The notes: a model not told the origin generated them from the letters alone. A stretch of 5,004 nucleotides of DNA from a bacterium (GCA_027294925.1 JAPULM010000559.1:1-5004), one strand, 5' to 3'; shown: positions 1-5,004, counted from the stretch's first letter. Numbers and translations are program-made.

Positions 1-550
1 CGTTGAAGGTGTTGTTGTAGCCGTGTACATAGATCAGGACCTCCTTGCGCGGCGTGAGCGCAAGACGCCGGCTCAGCTCCGTCCAGGCCCTGGTCTCCAT
101 CGCCTGCACTTCGGCAAGGGCCGCAGGATCGTATGTGACGAAACCCCCGTGGCTCTGAAACGGCAGGGGCGTTGGAGGAAAACGACCGTGCTCGACGATC
201 GTTCCCATACGCAGCTCGAGACGCTCGCTGCGCTGGCGGCGTAGGCTGTTGTCGCGCAAGGTCTGCCAGGACACGTTTTCACCAATTTCCACCGTGGCCA
301 GGCCGAAGGCCGCAGAGTCTGACCGACCGAAGCCGTAGACCAGGTTGCCGTTGTCGTCTTGTTCCGGGCTCCGGTCCGTCACAAAGAACAGGTCCACGCG
401 ATTGGTTTTGAACTTGGGCGAGATGTTGGTGAACAGCTCTTGCTGGCCCGCCGCATAGAGATTCGGCGTCGGCATCAGAGGCCGCTTGACGGCGCATCCG
501 ATGAGCATCATCACGATCAACAGCATTAGGACGCCGTCGCGGATCTTCAT
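1..550 (-). CDS. DUF900-type alpha/beta-hydrolase lipoprotein, N-terminal part (runs off left edge)
   Basis: 183 codons are visible; the C-terminus lies beyond position 1. Residues 1-19 form a lipoprotein signal peptide: MKIRDG, a hydrophobic core, then lipobox LIGC with Cys19 as the likely lipidation site. The mature part carries RVDLFFVTDR (about residues 51-60), a YGFGR segment, and IYVHGYNNTF near 173-182. This combination is typical of the DUF900/COG4782 group of alpha/beta-hydrolase-fold proteins, where the HGYN segment forms the oxyanion-hole turn. The nucleophile serine and the rest of the triad would lie outside the window, so activity cannot be judged. The ATG start is well supported by GGAGGTGA on the minus strand at 555-562, with good spacing. 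The substrate is not known for the family. A location anchored to a membrane facing the periplasm is inferred from the lipobox. The next gene upstream is the kinase-like lipoprotein, about 200 bp away. Confidence 0.85.
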   Translation of the reverse strand, partial: MKIRDGVLMLLIVMMLIGCAVKRPLMPTPNLYAAGQQELFTNISPKFKTNRVDLFFVTDRSPEQDDNGNLVYGFGRSDSAAFGLATVEIGENVSWQTLRDNSLRRQRSERLELRMGTIVEHGRFPPTPLPFQSHGGFVTYDPAALAEVQAMETRAWTELSRRLALTPRKEVLIYVHGYNNTFN

Positions 551-611
551 GCTTTCACCTCCACAAAACGGTAGAAAAGGCACTGCAAACGCTCTTTGCC
601 ACAGCACGACG

Positions 612-644
612 CGTCAATTGCGCTGACGACGTATGTGATGTCAA
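612..644 (-). promoter_or_regulatory. Weak candidate promoter with an overlapping dyad upstream of the DUF900-type gene
   Basis: On the minus strand a perfect TTGACA (-35 consensus) lies at 639-644, but the hexamers 16-17 bp downstream (CGCAAT or GCAATT) match the -10 consensus poorly. A short perfect inverted repeat, CGTCA (612-616) and TGACG (624-628) with a 7-nt spacer, overlaps the expected -10. It could be an operator. The rest of the 551-749 gap shows no gene and no convincing terminator. This is pattern matching only. Confidence 0.2.
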
Positions 645-749
645 CATCCTGGCTCGCATCACTGCAACATCGGGCGAGGGGGGTAGGAATTTCAATTGCT
701 ATTTTTCAGTGGCGCTTACGGCAGCGGCTGGGGCCAAAAGCCTTCACCA

Positions 750-1847
750 TTAGAAGAGCTGAATATCGCCGCTGTCCACCCGCTCGATGAGCTTGCGGAG
801 CCGTCTCTCAATGCCTGCAATCTCCTTGGCCGTCAAGCCGATCTGCACGATATTACCCTGACGGCGAAAGCCGACTTCAGGGTTAAGATTCTCGGACGCC
901 GCAACCAGCCTCAAGCGACCATCGGGCGCAATTCTATACTCAGCGACTGTGCCAAGGATTTGCTGGAGCTGCTCGGCTCTGATGGCCCGTAACCGAGCCA
1001 CCGTGACTCGGGGGAGCTGCTCGACCTTCAGATGGCCCCAACGGATGATATCGGGGCGAGGATTACCGATACCTCCGAAGGCGAGGCCGTTATCAATCGA
1101 AAAAATACGAGACTGATTGGGTAGGGTGGAGACCAGAAAGTTGCCTTTGCGGCCATCACGATGGCTGATCAGATAGGTGAAGATATTGAGATTGGCGAAA
1201 TCCCAGGCGTAATCGCTTTTTTCCTGTCCCAAGACAGATCGCTCAAAGCGTTCCCGGTCCAGGAAGTTCCGAACCGCGTTGACGTTTTTGAGCCAGACCG
1301 AAGCCGGGCCAGCCACGCAGCTCATGCCCTCAACTTGCGGGGTGGCTTGGAGGCCAGTTTCGCTAAGGTCTTTCACCGGCACGCAGACTGGCACGGTGAC
1401 CGGCACCACGTAGTCTTTTGGGTCCAGAAACAGCTTCTGGATGGCATAGGCGGCAAGCTCTCGGCGCGGGTCATTATTGTAGGCTCTGGCCTCAGGTGGT
1501 GAAACATGCCATTTGACGGTCACGGCGGTACAGTCGCGGAACTGCACCTTGAAACGCATGGCGCCGCTCGAACCATGAGCGGTAGCATGCGCTTCTAGAA
1601 TATCGAAGGGGTCATGGCGGAATTTGTCTTCCAAGACCTCGATCGGTAGGGGAAGATAGTCGCTCAGAGGAAAGTCACCATACGCGGCCATTTGAGCCGG
1701 TTTCTCGCACGGTGGCGGCGTAGCAACTTGATAAGAAATCGGTTGTTTGGCACAGCCAATGAACGCCAGACCCATGCCCAGAAGGATCAAAAAATAGCGT
1801 GATTTCCCTGACTGCCAAACACCGTTCATTAGCCTTCTGTCTTCCAT
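750..1847 (-). CDS. Lipoprotein with kinase-like catalytic motifs (PI3/4-kinase, FAM20C or HipA-like pattern)
   Basis: 365 codons. The N-terminus is a lipoprotein signal: basic GKSRYF, hydrophobic stretch 19-31, lipobox FIGC with Cys32. The mature protein shows a kinase-like order of motifs. These are a strand with VTVKWH (Lys112, candidate ATP-binding lysine), then DPRRELAAYAIQKLF (Glu130, candidate alpha-C glutamate), YVVPVTV (146-152), SHRDGRKGN (Asp231 and Asn236, catalytic-loop D-x4-N pattern), and FSIDNGLAFGG (Asp252, metal-binding position). The pair D-x4-N followed by I-D-x-G-L-A-F is characteristic of PI3/4-kinase, FAM20C and HipA-like folds. The kinase call rests on these motifs alone and the substrate is unknown. 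If it is active, the lipobox implies a role outside the cytoplasm. Cys47, 106, 155 and 177 could form disulfides. The ATG at 1847 has no clear ribosome binding site. Met7 (1827-1829) follows AGAAGG at short spacing and would give a more typical 25-residue signal peptide, so it is a good alternative start. Confidence 0.8.
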   Translation of the reverse strand: MEDRRLMNGVWQSGKSRYFLILLGMGLAFIGCAKQPISYQVATPPPCEKPAQMAAYGDFPLSDYLPLPIEVLEDKFRHDPFDILEAHATAHGSSGAMRFKVQFRDCTAVTVKWHVSPPEARAYNNDPRRELAAYAIQKLFLDPKDYVVPVTVPVCVPVKDLSETGLQATPQVEGMSCVAGPASVWLKNVNAVRNFLDRERFERSVLGQEKSDYAWDFANLNIFTYLISHRDGRKGNFLVSTLPNQSRIFSIDNGLAFGGIGNPRPDIIRWGHLKVEQLPRVTVARLRAIRAEQLQQILGTVAEYRIAPDGRLRLVAASENLNPEVGFRRQGNIVQIGLTAKEIAGIERRLRKLIERVDSGDIQLF

Positions 1848-1898
1848 AATTAAACGAGAATCGAAAACAAGTGACGGGTGTGCTCCAGATTGTGCTGC

Positions 1899-1928
1899 AC
1901 GATACCATTAACAATCCTACGGCGTCAA
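1899..1928 (-). promoter_or_regulatory. Candidate sigma70-type promoter for the kinase-like lipoprotein gene
   Basis: Minus strand: TTGACG at 1923-1928 (5 of 6 to the -35 consensus), an 18-bp spacer, then TATCGT at 1899-1904 (4 of 6 to the -10 consensus). Transcription would begin near 1891, leaving a leader of about 45 nt to the ATG at 1847. The match suggests that the lipoprotein gene has its own promoter instead of depending on readthrough from the transporter gene. It is judged by eye. Confidence 0.35.
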
Positions 1929-1930
1929 CA

Positions 1931-1951
1931 TACGAATGATGGCGCTTCGTA
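1931..1951. repeat. Short inverted repeat just upstream of the candidate -35
   Basis: TACGAA (1931-1936) and TTCGTA (1946-1951) form a perfect 6-bp dyad with a 9-nt spacer. It sits 2 bp upstream of the TTGACG hexamer, where an activator commonly binds. It could also be chance or a small hairpin. The rest of the 1848-2053 gap shows no gene and no terminator with a T-run behind the transporter gene. Confidence 0.3.
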
Positions 1952-2053
1952 CGCTGTTGCCCGACTCATGTTGAGGTACAGACACAACACGCACCGCTGA
2001 CCATATGAAAGCTGGCTGTATTGGAGGTCACCGTATGGGGTGAGGGTCGTTGT

Positions 2054-3415
2054 CTAATTCTGAGACCGTCTCTCTTCCGTTGTCTCCGTGAGGGTCTGGA
2101 AACACTTTCCCGCATAGCGTGCCGCTACAATCCAGAGCAGAATGACCAGGATGGTAAACGCGGAGAGCCAGCGAATGCTGGCGAAATCTTTGAAAACAGC
2201 GGTGATGCCCAGGCTCACGGCGACGGCCAATGACTTTGCAAAGCGTTGCACAAACATGTCGATAAACGCTTTCGCCTTGTACTTCTCATCCGCTGTGGTG
2301 GGAACGTAAAGTGTCTCTTTAGCCGACTGGTTGATCGAGTAGCTGAAACCATTGTCAACCGTATTCAGCAAACTTCCGATCCAGAGGAACGGGAGCACCA
2401 TGAAGCCGCCGGAGCCGAGCAGGGTGACAACAGGCAGAACGAGCAGGGCAATGCCAACGCCAAGACGTGTCATGATCAGACTGGTCAGAAACAGTTGCAC
2501 GAACATTGACACGGTATTGGTGATCGCGAACACAGTGGAGAATTGCCTGCCGATCGCCGGGCCATCGAGATAGTGCGCAATGGTACTGGTGAACTGGAAA
2601 TCCATGACCGTAGACACGATCTCATACAGGCCCACGATGCCGACGATGGACAACAAATAAGGGGAACGGAAGACGATCTGTGCCCCCTCGATGGCCGGAT
2701 TGCCACGGGGCGCATCGTCGGCCTCCAGTCTACTGGCTGCCGGTGGATCGTCTTGTGCTGTGGGCGGAGAATTCGCGTTAACCAGCCGGCCGGCAGCGAA
2801 CGCCACCACGAGAATCAACAGGCCGAGGCCGAAGCAGAGCCACAGCCAGCTGGCCGGGCTTATGCTGGCAATGAGGCTACGGACCACATAGGCGCCGAAC
2901 ACGCCCCCAACGACGCCACCCAGCCCGACCAATCCGTACAGACGTTTGGCCGCTTCGGGTGTCACGCTGTCATTCAGAAAGGCAAAGAAGGTGGCGACCA
3001 TCAGGGTGCTAAACAGGTCGCCAAACAGATAAAACGACCAGACGGTTAGACCGCCCGGCCGATTGATGATGGTGCTAAAGGCGATATAACAAACCAGGAA
3101 AAAGACGGTGAAGATGAAGGTTAACTGCTGGCGGCGAAAGCGGCGCACCAACCAGGTAAACACGATGACGGCGCCAAAGGCCACCACCATGTTCAGCACC
3201 TTGGCCAGCAACTCAGCCTGGGATGCCAACAGATGCCAGGAGAAAAGCGTAAAGCCACTCTGGTCGTAGAACTGAATGAAGAGGGCTTTCTTGATCGGCT
3301 TGAGAACCCAGAAGCTGCTGATGACCAGGAAGAAGTAGCTGAACATGAGCAACGCCAGGGGCAACTCGTCCTTCCGGATGGTGAAAATGGATTTCAAGGG
3401 GTTGTGTGAGGCCAC
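2054..3415 (-). CDS. Npt1/Npt2 (Tlc, ATP/ADP translocase)-family membrane transporter
   Basis: Numbered from an upstream GTG at 3451 (465 codons), the protein has about twelve hydrophobic segments: roughly 33-50, 85-101, 111-128, 135-158, 172-193, 201-222, 263-284, 302-325, 327-345, 347-365, 400-420 and 428-446. A polar loop at 223-262 separates the two halves. The diagnostic stretch is SINQSAKETLYVPT (372-385) followed by DEKYKAKAFIDMFVQRFAKS (388-407). It matches the Tlc family signature, with Lys378, Glu379, Lys390, Lys394, Asp398, Arg403 and Lys406 in place. VLKPIKKALF (49-58) fits the family's first charged membrane segment. Known members exchange ATP/ADP or import nucleotides, mostly in intracellular bacteria and plastids. 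Free-living relatives are poorly characterised, so the substrate is open. Start: the GTG at 3413-3415 (residue 13) follows AAGGA with a 7-nt gap, while the GTG at 3451 has no ribosome binding site, so the shorter form (453 codons) is preferred. Confidence 0.85.
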   Translation of the reverse strand: MASHNPLKSIFTIRKDELPLALLMFSYFFLVISSFWVLKPIKKALFIQFYDQSGFTLFSWHLLASQAELLAKVLNMVVAFGAVIVFTWLVRRFRRQQLTFIFTVFFLVCYIAFSTIINRPGGLTVWSFYLFGDLFSTLMVATFFAFLNDSVTPEAAKRLYGLVGLGGVVGGVFGAYVVRSLIASISPASWLWLCFGLGLLILVVAFAAGRLVNANSPPTAQDDPPAASRLEADDAPRGNPAIEGAQIVFRSPYLLSIVGIVGLYEIVSTVMDFQFTSTIAHYLDGPAIGRQFSTVFAITNTVSMFVQLFLTSLIMTRLGVGIALLVLPVVTLLGSGGFMVLPFLWIGSLLNTVDNGFSYSINQSAKETLYVPTTADEKYKAKAFIDMFVQRFAKSLAVAVSLGITAVFKDFASIRWLSAFTILVILLWIVAARYAGKCFQTLTETTEERRSQN

Positions 3416-3422
3416 GTTTCCG

Positions 3423-3427
3423 TCCTT
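3423..3427 (-). promoter_or_regulatory. Ribosome binding site that favours the GTG start at 3415
   Basis: Minus strand AAGGA lies 7 nt upstream of the GTG at 3413-3415. No such sequence precedes the longer in-frame GTG at 3449-3451, which is preceded by TTTGATCTATA. This site decides the start chosen for the transporter gene. Confidence 0.5.
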
Positions 3428-3485
3428 TGACCTAAAGATGTGTAACTTCACTATAGATCAAATTGGTACACGAGAACAAGTCCAC

Positions 3486-3514
3486 ATTATAGCATAGCCG
3501 AGAACAGCAGATGG
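3486..3514 (-). promoter_or_regulatory. Candidate extended -10 promoter for the transporter gene
   Basis: Minus strand TGCTATAAT at 3486-3494 is a perfect TATAAT with the TGn extension. The -35 region 17 bp upstream (CCATCT) is poor, as is often tolerated for extended -10 promoters. Transcription would begin near 3479, about 65 nt before the preferred GTG at 3415. A second possibility on the same strand is TTGTTC, an 18-bp spacer, then TATAGT at 3450-3455. That one would make the GTG at 3451 untranscribed. Confidence 0.45.
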
Positions 3515-3535
3515 CCGTGCAGGCAGGGCAATCGC

Positions 3536-3708
3536 ATCAACTTTTTTCAGCAATACAAACGGGATATTGAGGCGGCCCTCGACAAAATCGCCGATTTTGG
3601 GATCACCCCAAACCCGCTGATCCATATGTGCTAAGGGAGGCCCTCACGCGCTTTCCCTACCTGCAAGAGGATTTGACTTTGAACACGCCTTTCTTGTATA
3701 AATGCTGA
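3536..3708 (+). pseudogene. Unrecognised C-terminal coding remnant with a frameshift
   Basis: Two plus-strand reading frames join into one coherent C-terminus. The first runs from 3536 with INFFQQYKRDIEAALDKIAD and continues through GITPNPLIHM to a stop TAA at 3632-3634. The second, one base back in phase, gives VLREALTRFPYLQED (from 3628) and ends LYKC with TGA at 3706-3708. Restoring a single base near 3628 joins them as PLIHM-VLREAL. Purine-first codons are common in this reading, as expected of coding sequence. There is no ATG: the first frame is open back to 3446 but loses protein-like character before about 3500, so the front of the gene is missing. I do not recognise the family. The antisense strand in the same codon register is also partly open, so the strand is not certain. 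It overlaps the transporter's upstream region and ends just before the transposase-like fragment. Confidence 0.35.
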
Positions 3709-3725
3709 GAGGTTTTCTGTGAGCT

Positions 3726-3938
3726 TCATAGATAGAGATCGAGCCATTTATAAAGGGTGTCAAGATCACGAGGTCGCAACAGGCCGTGGTGAGCGACCCA
3801 ATGGGCTGAGCGACCACTGGCGCTCTTTAACAGAGCTGCGCATCGCTCTCGAAGATATTCGCGTTTGGTATGGTCGCGTAAATCGGTTAATTCTTGCTGC
3901 TGGGCTGCGCTTGAGGTCAATGGACGTGGATGAGCCAT
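3726..3938 (-). CDS. Truncated helix-turn-helix protein, N-terminus of an IS630-type transposase
   Basis: 70 codons. The pattern HPRPLTSSAAQQQELTDLRD, then YLRERCAALLKSASGRSAHW, then GLLRPRDLDTLYKWLDLY is that of the N-terminal helix-turn-helix region of IS630-related transposases (COG3415-like). This region normally leads into a longer HTH domain and a DDE domain; both are absent here. The ATG at 3936-3938 is chosen because AGGAGGTG lies at 3945-3952 with 6 nt of spacing. The in-frame GTG at 3945-3947 is part of that ribosome binding site, so it is not the start. The ORF stops at TGA just after a tandem ATAG repeat (plus strand 3728-3735). Removing one copy continues the frame as LYEAHRKPLSIYTRK, which resembles how relatives carry on, to a stop at 3644-3646. 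The fragment is probably a dead remnant, though translation of the short form is possible. Confidence 0.6.
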   Translation of the reverse strand: MAHPRPLTSSAAQQQELTDLRDHTKREYLRERCAALLKSASGRSAHWVAHHGLLRPRDLDTLYKWLDLYL

Positions 3939-3944
3939 CTCAGA

Positions 3945-3952
3945 CACCTCCT
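3945..3952 (-). promoter_or_regulatory. Strong ribosome binding site of the HTH fragment
   Basis: Minus strand AGGAGGTG, 6 nt before the ATG at 3936-3938, is close to a full anti-16S match. It fixes the start of the truncated HTH gene and shows that the front of the gene is undamaged. Upstream, TTGACA at 4001-4006 (minus) is a perfect -35 hexamer, but the hexamer 17 bp on (TGTTCT) is a poor -10. Confidence 0.6.
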
Positions 3953-3999
3953 GTTGTTTCTGATATGCGATGACTCTAGAACACCACTACCGGTTTTGT

Positions 4000-4028
4000 T
4001 TGTCAAAGTTCATTAGGATGCATATATC
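4000..4028 (+). promoter_or_regulatory. Candidate plus-strand promoter towards the barrel pseudogene
   Basis: TTGTCA at 4000-4005, a 17-bp spacer, then TATATC at 4023-4028 (4 of 6 to the -10 consensus). Transcription would begin near 4035 and run to the beta-barrel remnant and the following lipoprotein gene. The -35 overlaps a perfect minus-strand TTGACA, giving a divergent arrangement with the HTH fragment. It is judged by eye. Confidence 0.3.
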
Positions 4029-4101
4029 TTGTTAGGTGGCACACCCAAACCAAAAGCATGAGGAATGAAATTAAGAGAACAAGACCGAAACTCAGACAGC
4101 C

Positions 4102-4141
4102 GAGGATTGGGGCGGAATGTTTACGTCTTACCCCGATCCTC
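4102..4141. repeat. Imperfect inverted repeat, 11-bp stem with an 18-nt loop
   Basis: GAGGATTGGGG (4102-4112) pairs with CCCCGATCCTC (4131-4141) over 11 bp with one G-T wobble. No T-run follows on either strand, so it is not a standard intrinsic terminator. It could be an operator, the end of a degraded mobile element, or an RNA hairpin in the leader of the barrel gene. No gene is seen in 3953-4178; a 38-codon ORF from the ATG at 4058 has no signal peptide and no recognisable content. Confidence 0.4.
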
Positions 4142-4178
4142 CAATACCATTCAAGCCCAAACCAGGAGACATGACACG

Positions 4179-4855
4179 GAATCGGGTGGCGAGAATGTCT
4201 CGAATCCTCTCGCGTCGGTAAACAATACCGATCTCAAGTAACAGTACTTTGACCTTGGCAGTGCCGATCGCCACGATGTCTTCGTCGACGGCGCCTACAT
4301 GGTGCAGCCAAAGCTGAAGCTCAAGTACGAACTTCACTACTGGAAGACGAACGTTACGGGCCGCAGCGAAAACGACTTCGAGAAGCTAATCATCAAGCCC
4401 ATCTACTTCCCCAAGGCGGGCCAGATGGGTGCGTGGAAGTACAAGCTCGCGGTCGGCCTTGAATGGGTTTTAGACTTCAATCACGCCAGTAAAGGCATCG
4501 GTTCGGGGGCTGACCAGCTCGCCCCACTCGTCGGGTTGGCCCTGAATTCGTCTGAGCTGGGACTCACGGTAATCCCTCTCGTTCAGCACTTCGTGTCGTA
4601 CAGCCGCAATGACGTCAATCAGACGGCCTTTCGTCTCATTGGTATCAAGGCTTGCCGAGCAACATGTGGGCAAAGGCCGATGCCAAAGTATCCATCGACT
4701 GGGAGAACAACAACGCGATCCCGGCCACCATTGAGGTGCAGATCGGCAAAATGTTCAACCCCAACTTCGGTGTCTACGCGGACGGGCTATTTAGTATCGG
4801 AGGAAATCGGCCTTACGACCACGGAGCCGGGTTGGGACTGCGGTTCAACTACTAG
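4179..4855 (+). pseudogene. Outer-membrane beta-barrel protein gene broken by a stop codon and a frameshift
   Basis: Frame one reads ESGGENVSNPLASVNNTDLK, then an in-frame TAA at 4239-4241, then QYFDLGSADRHDVFVDGAYM and on through KLKLKYELHYW, KLAVGLEWVLDF and VIPLVQHFVSY. After AFRLIGIK (about 4648) the sense frame moves back one base and continues LPSNMWAKADAKVSIDW, IPATIEVQIGKMF, FGVYADGLFSIGG and LGLRFNY, ending with TAG at 4853-4855. One extra G in the GG at 4649-4650 would restore IKGLPSN. About ten alternating amphipathic strands and a final aromatic residue (beta-signal) identify an outer-membrane barrel. I recall relatives with NPLA-x-V-x-NTDL-x-x-QYFDL at the front, so the TAA replaces a sense codon. 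The signal peptide is not found in any frame upstream. The longest ATG piece, from 4299, keeps only the middle. The sequence is otherwise well preserved, so damage is recent or artefactual. Confidence 0.75.
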
Positions 4856-4876
4856 CCAAGAATAAGGAGCGTTAGG

Positions 4877-5004
4877 ATGGACAAGCCTTATCACAAATAT
4901 TCAGCACCTACGAAACTGCTGCGAAGAGCCTCAGAGGATACCCGAGGGTCGTTGACATCCCGCTGCGCGGCGCTACTCATCGGTCTCGTCGTCGCGGGCT
5001 GCGC
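4877..5004 (+). CDS. Lipoprotein of unknown function, N-terminus only (runs off right edge)
   Basis: 42 codons are visible. AAGGAG at 4864-4869 lies 7 nt before the ATG at 4877, a good ribosome binding site. The protein starts MDKPYHKYSAPTKLLRRASE, then has a hydrophobic core CAALLIGLVVAG ending in the lipobox VAGC, with Cys42 as the likely lipid-modified residue. The 29-residue stretch before the core is long for a lipoprotein signal. A TTG at 4952-4954 (residue 26) preceded by GAGGG at short spacing would give a compact 17-residue signal (TSRCAALLIGLVVAGC after the start), so it is an alternative. The gene begins 21 bp after the barrel pseudogene's stop and is probably co-transcribed with it, which suggests an envelope-linked role. 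Too little is visible to name a family. Confidence 0.7.
   Translation, partial: MDKPYHKYSAPTKLLRRASEDTRGSLTSRCAALLIGLVVAGC

Noticed and set aside
700..749. Possible terminator after the kinase-like gene (CGCT and AGCG arms near 712-725).
   Set aside because: Only a 4-bp stem, with no T-run in the right place on the minus strand.
2543..3049. Plus-strand ORF of 168 codons inside the transporter gene.
   Set aside because: Low-complexity polar composition, no motif, and wholly antisense to a well-supported membrane protein gene.
3459..3625. Minus-strand ORF starting MDQRVWGDPKIGDFVEG.
   Set aside because: It lies antisense to the plus-strand remnant, lacks a ribosome binding site and contains the candidate promoter of the transporter. 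Purine-first codons favour the plus strand.
3631..3729. Minus-strand ORF of 32 codons starting MKLTENLSAF, whose ATG overlaps the stop of the HTH fragment (ATGA).
   Set aside because: The overlap arises from the ATAG duplication, the ORF has no ribosome binding site of its own, and it is antisense to the plus-strand remnant in the same codon register. Too short to support without a homologue.
3719..3973. Plus-strand ORF of 84 codons opposite the HTH fragment.
   Set aside because: It is the antisense shadow of the IS630-like HTH coding region, which has recognisable motifs and a strong ribosome binding site.
4058..4174. Plus-strand ORF of 38 codons starting MRNEIKRTRP, just before the barrel remnant.
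   Set aside because: Considered as the lost signal peptide of the barrel, but it has no hydrophobic core and no clear ribosome binding site, and it is out of frame with the barrel.
1..5004. CRISPR array, tRNA or rRNA gene.
   Set aside because: No regularly spaced repeats, cloverleaf-like segment or rRNA-like stretch was seen on either strand.

Overview
The window comes from a diderm (Gram-negative) bacterium. It holds at least three lipoprotein signal peptides with a lipobox cysteine and the remains of an outer-membrane beta-barrel gene. Base composition is moderately GC-rich and several starts have good GGAGG-type ribosome binding sites. No marker fixes the lineage. The mix of an Npt/Tlc-type transporter, a DUF900-type lipoprotein and an IS630-like fragment would suit an environmental, possibly uncultivated group, but that is only an impression.

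Positions 1-3451 form a minus-strand block of three genes read towards position 1. They are an Npt1/Npt2 (Tlc, ATP/ADP translocase)-family membrane transporter, a lipoprotein with kinase-like motifs (PI3/4-kinase, FAM20C or HipA-like pattern), and the N-terminal part of a DUF900-type alpha/beta-hydrolase lipoprotein that runs off the left edge. The genes are separated by about 200 bp each and candidate promoters lie upstream, so they look like separate transcription units rather than a tight operon.

Positions about 3450-4180 are a decayed zone. They hold an unrecognised plus-strand C-terminal coding remnant with a frameshift, and an opposing short helix-turn-helix ORF that looks like the truncated N-terminus of an IS630-type transposase with its ribosome binding site intact. 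They also hold an 11-bp imperfect inverted repeat and overlapping divergent promoter-like hexamers.

Positions about 4179-4855 (plus strand) encode an outer-membrane beta-barrel protein that is broken twice, by an in-frame TAA and by a single-base deletion. A well-placed ribosome binding site then leads into a new lipoprotein gene that is cut by the right edge.

The strongest lead is the lipoprotein with kinase-like catalytic motifs (750-1847). If it is a real kinase it would act outside the cytoplasm. The second is the doubly interrupted barrel gene, where natural decay and sequence error need to be told apart.
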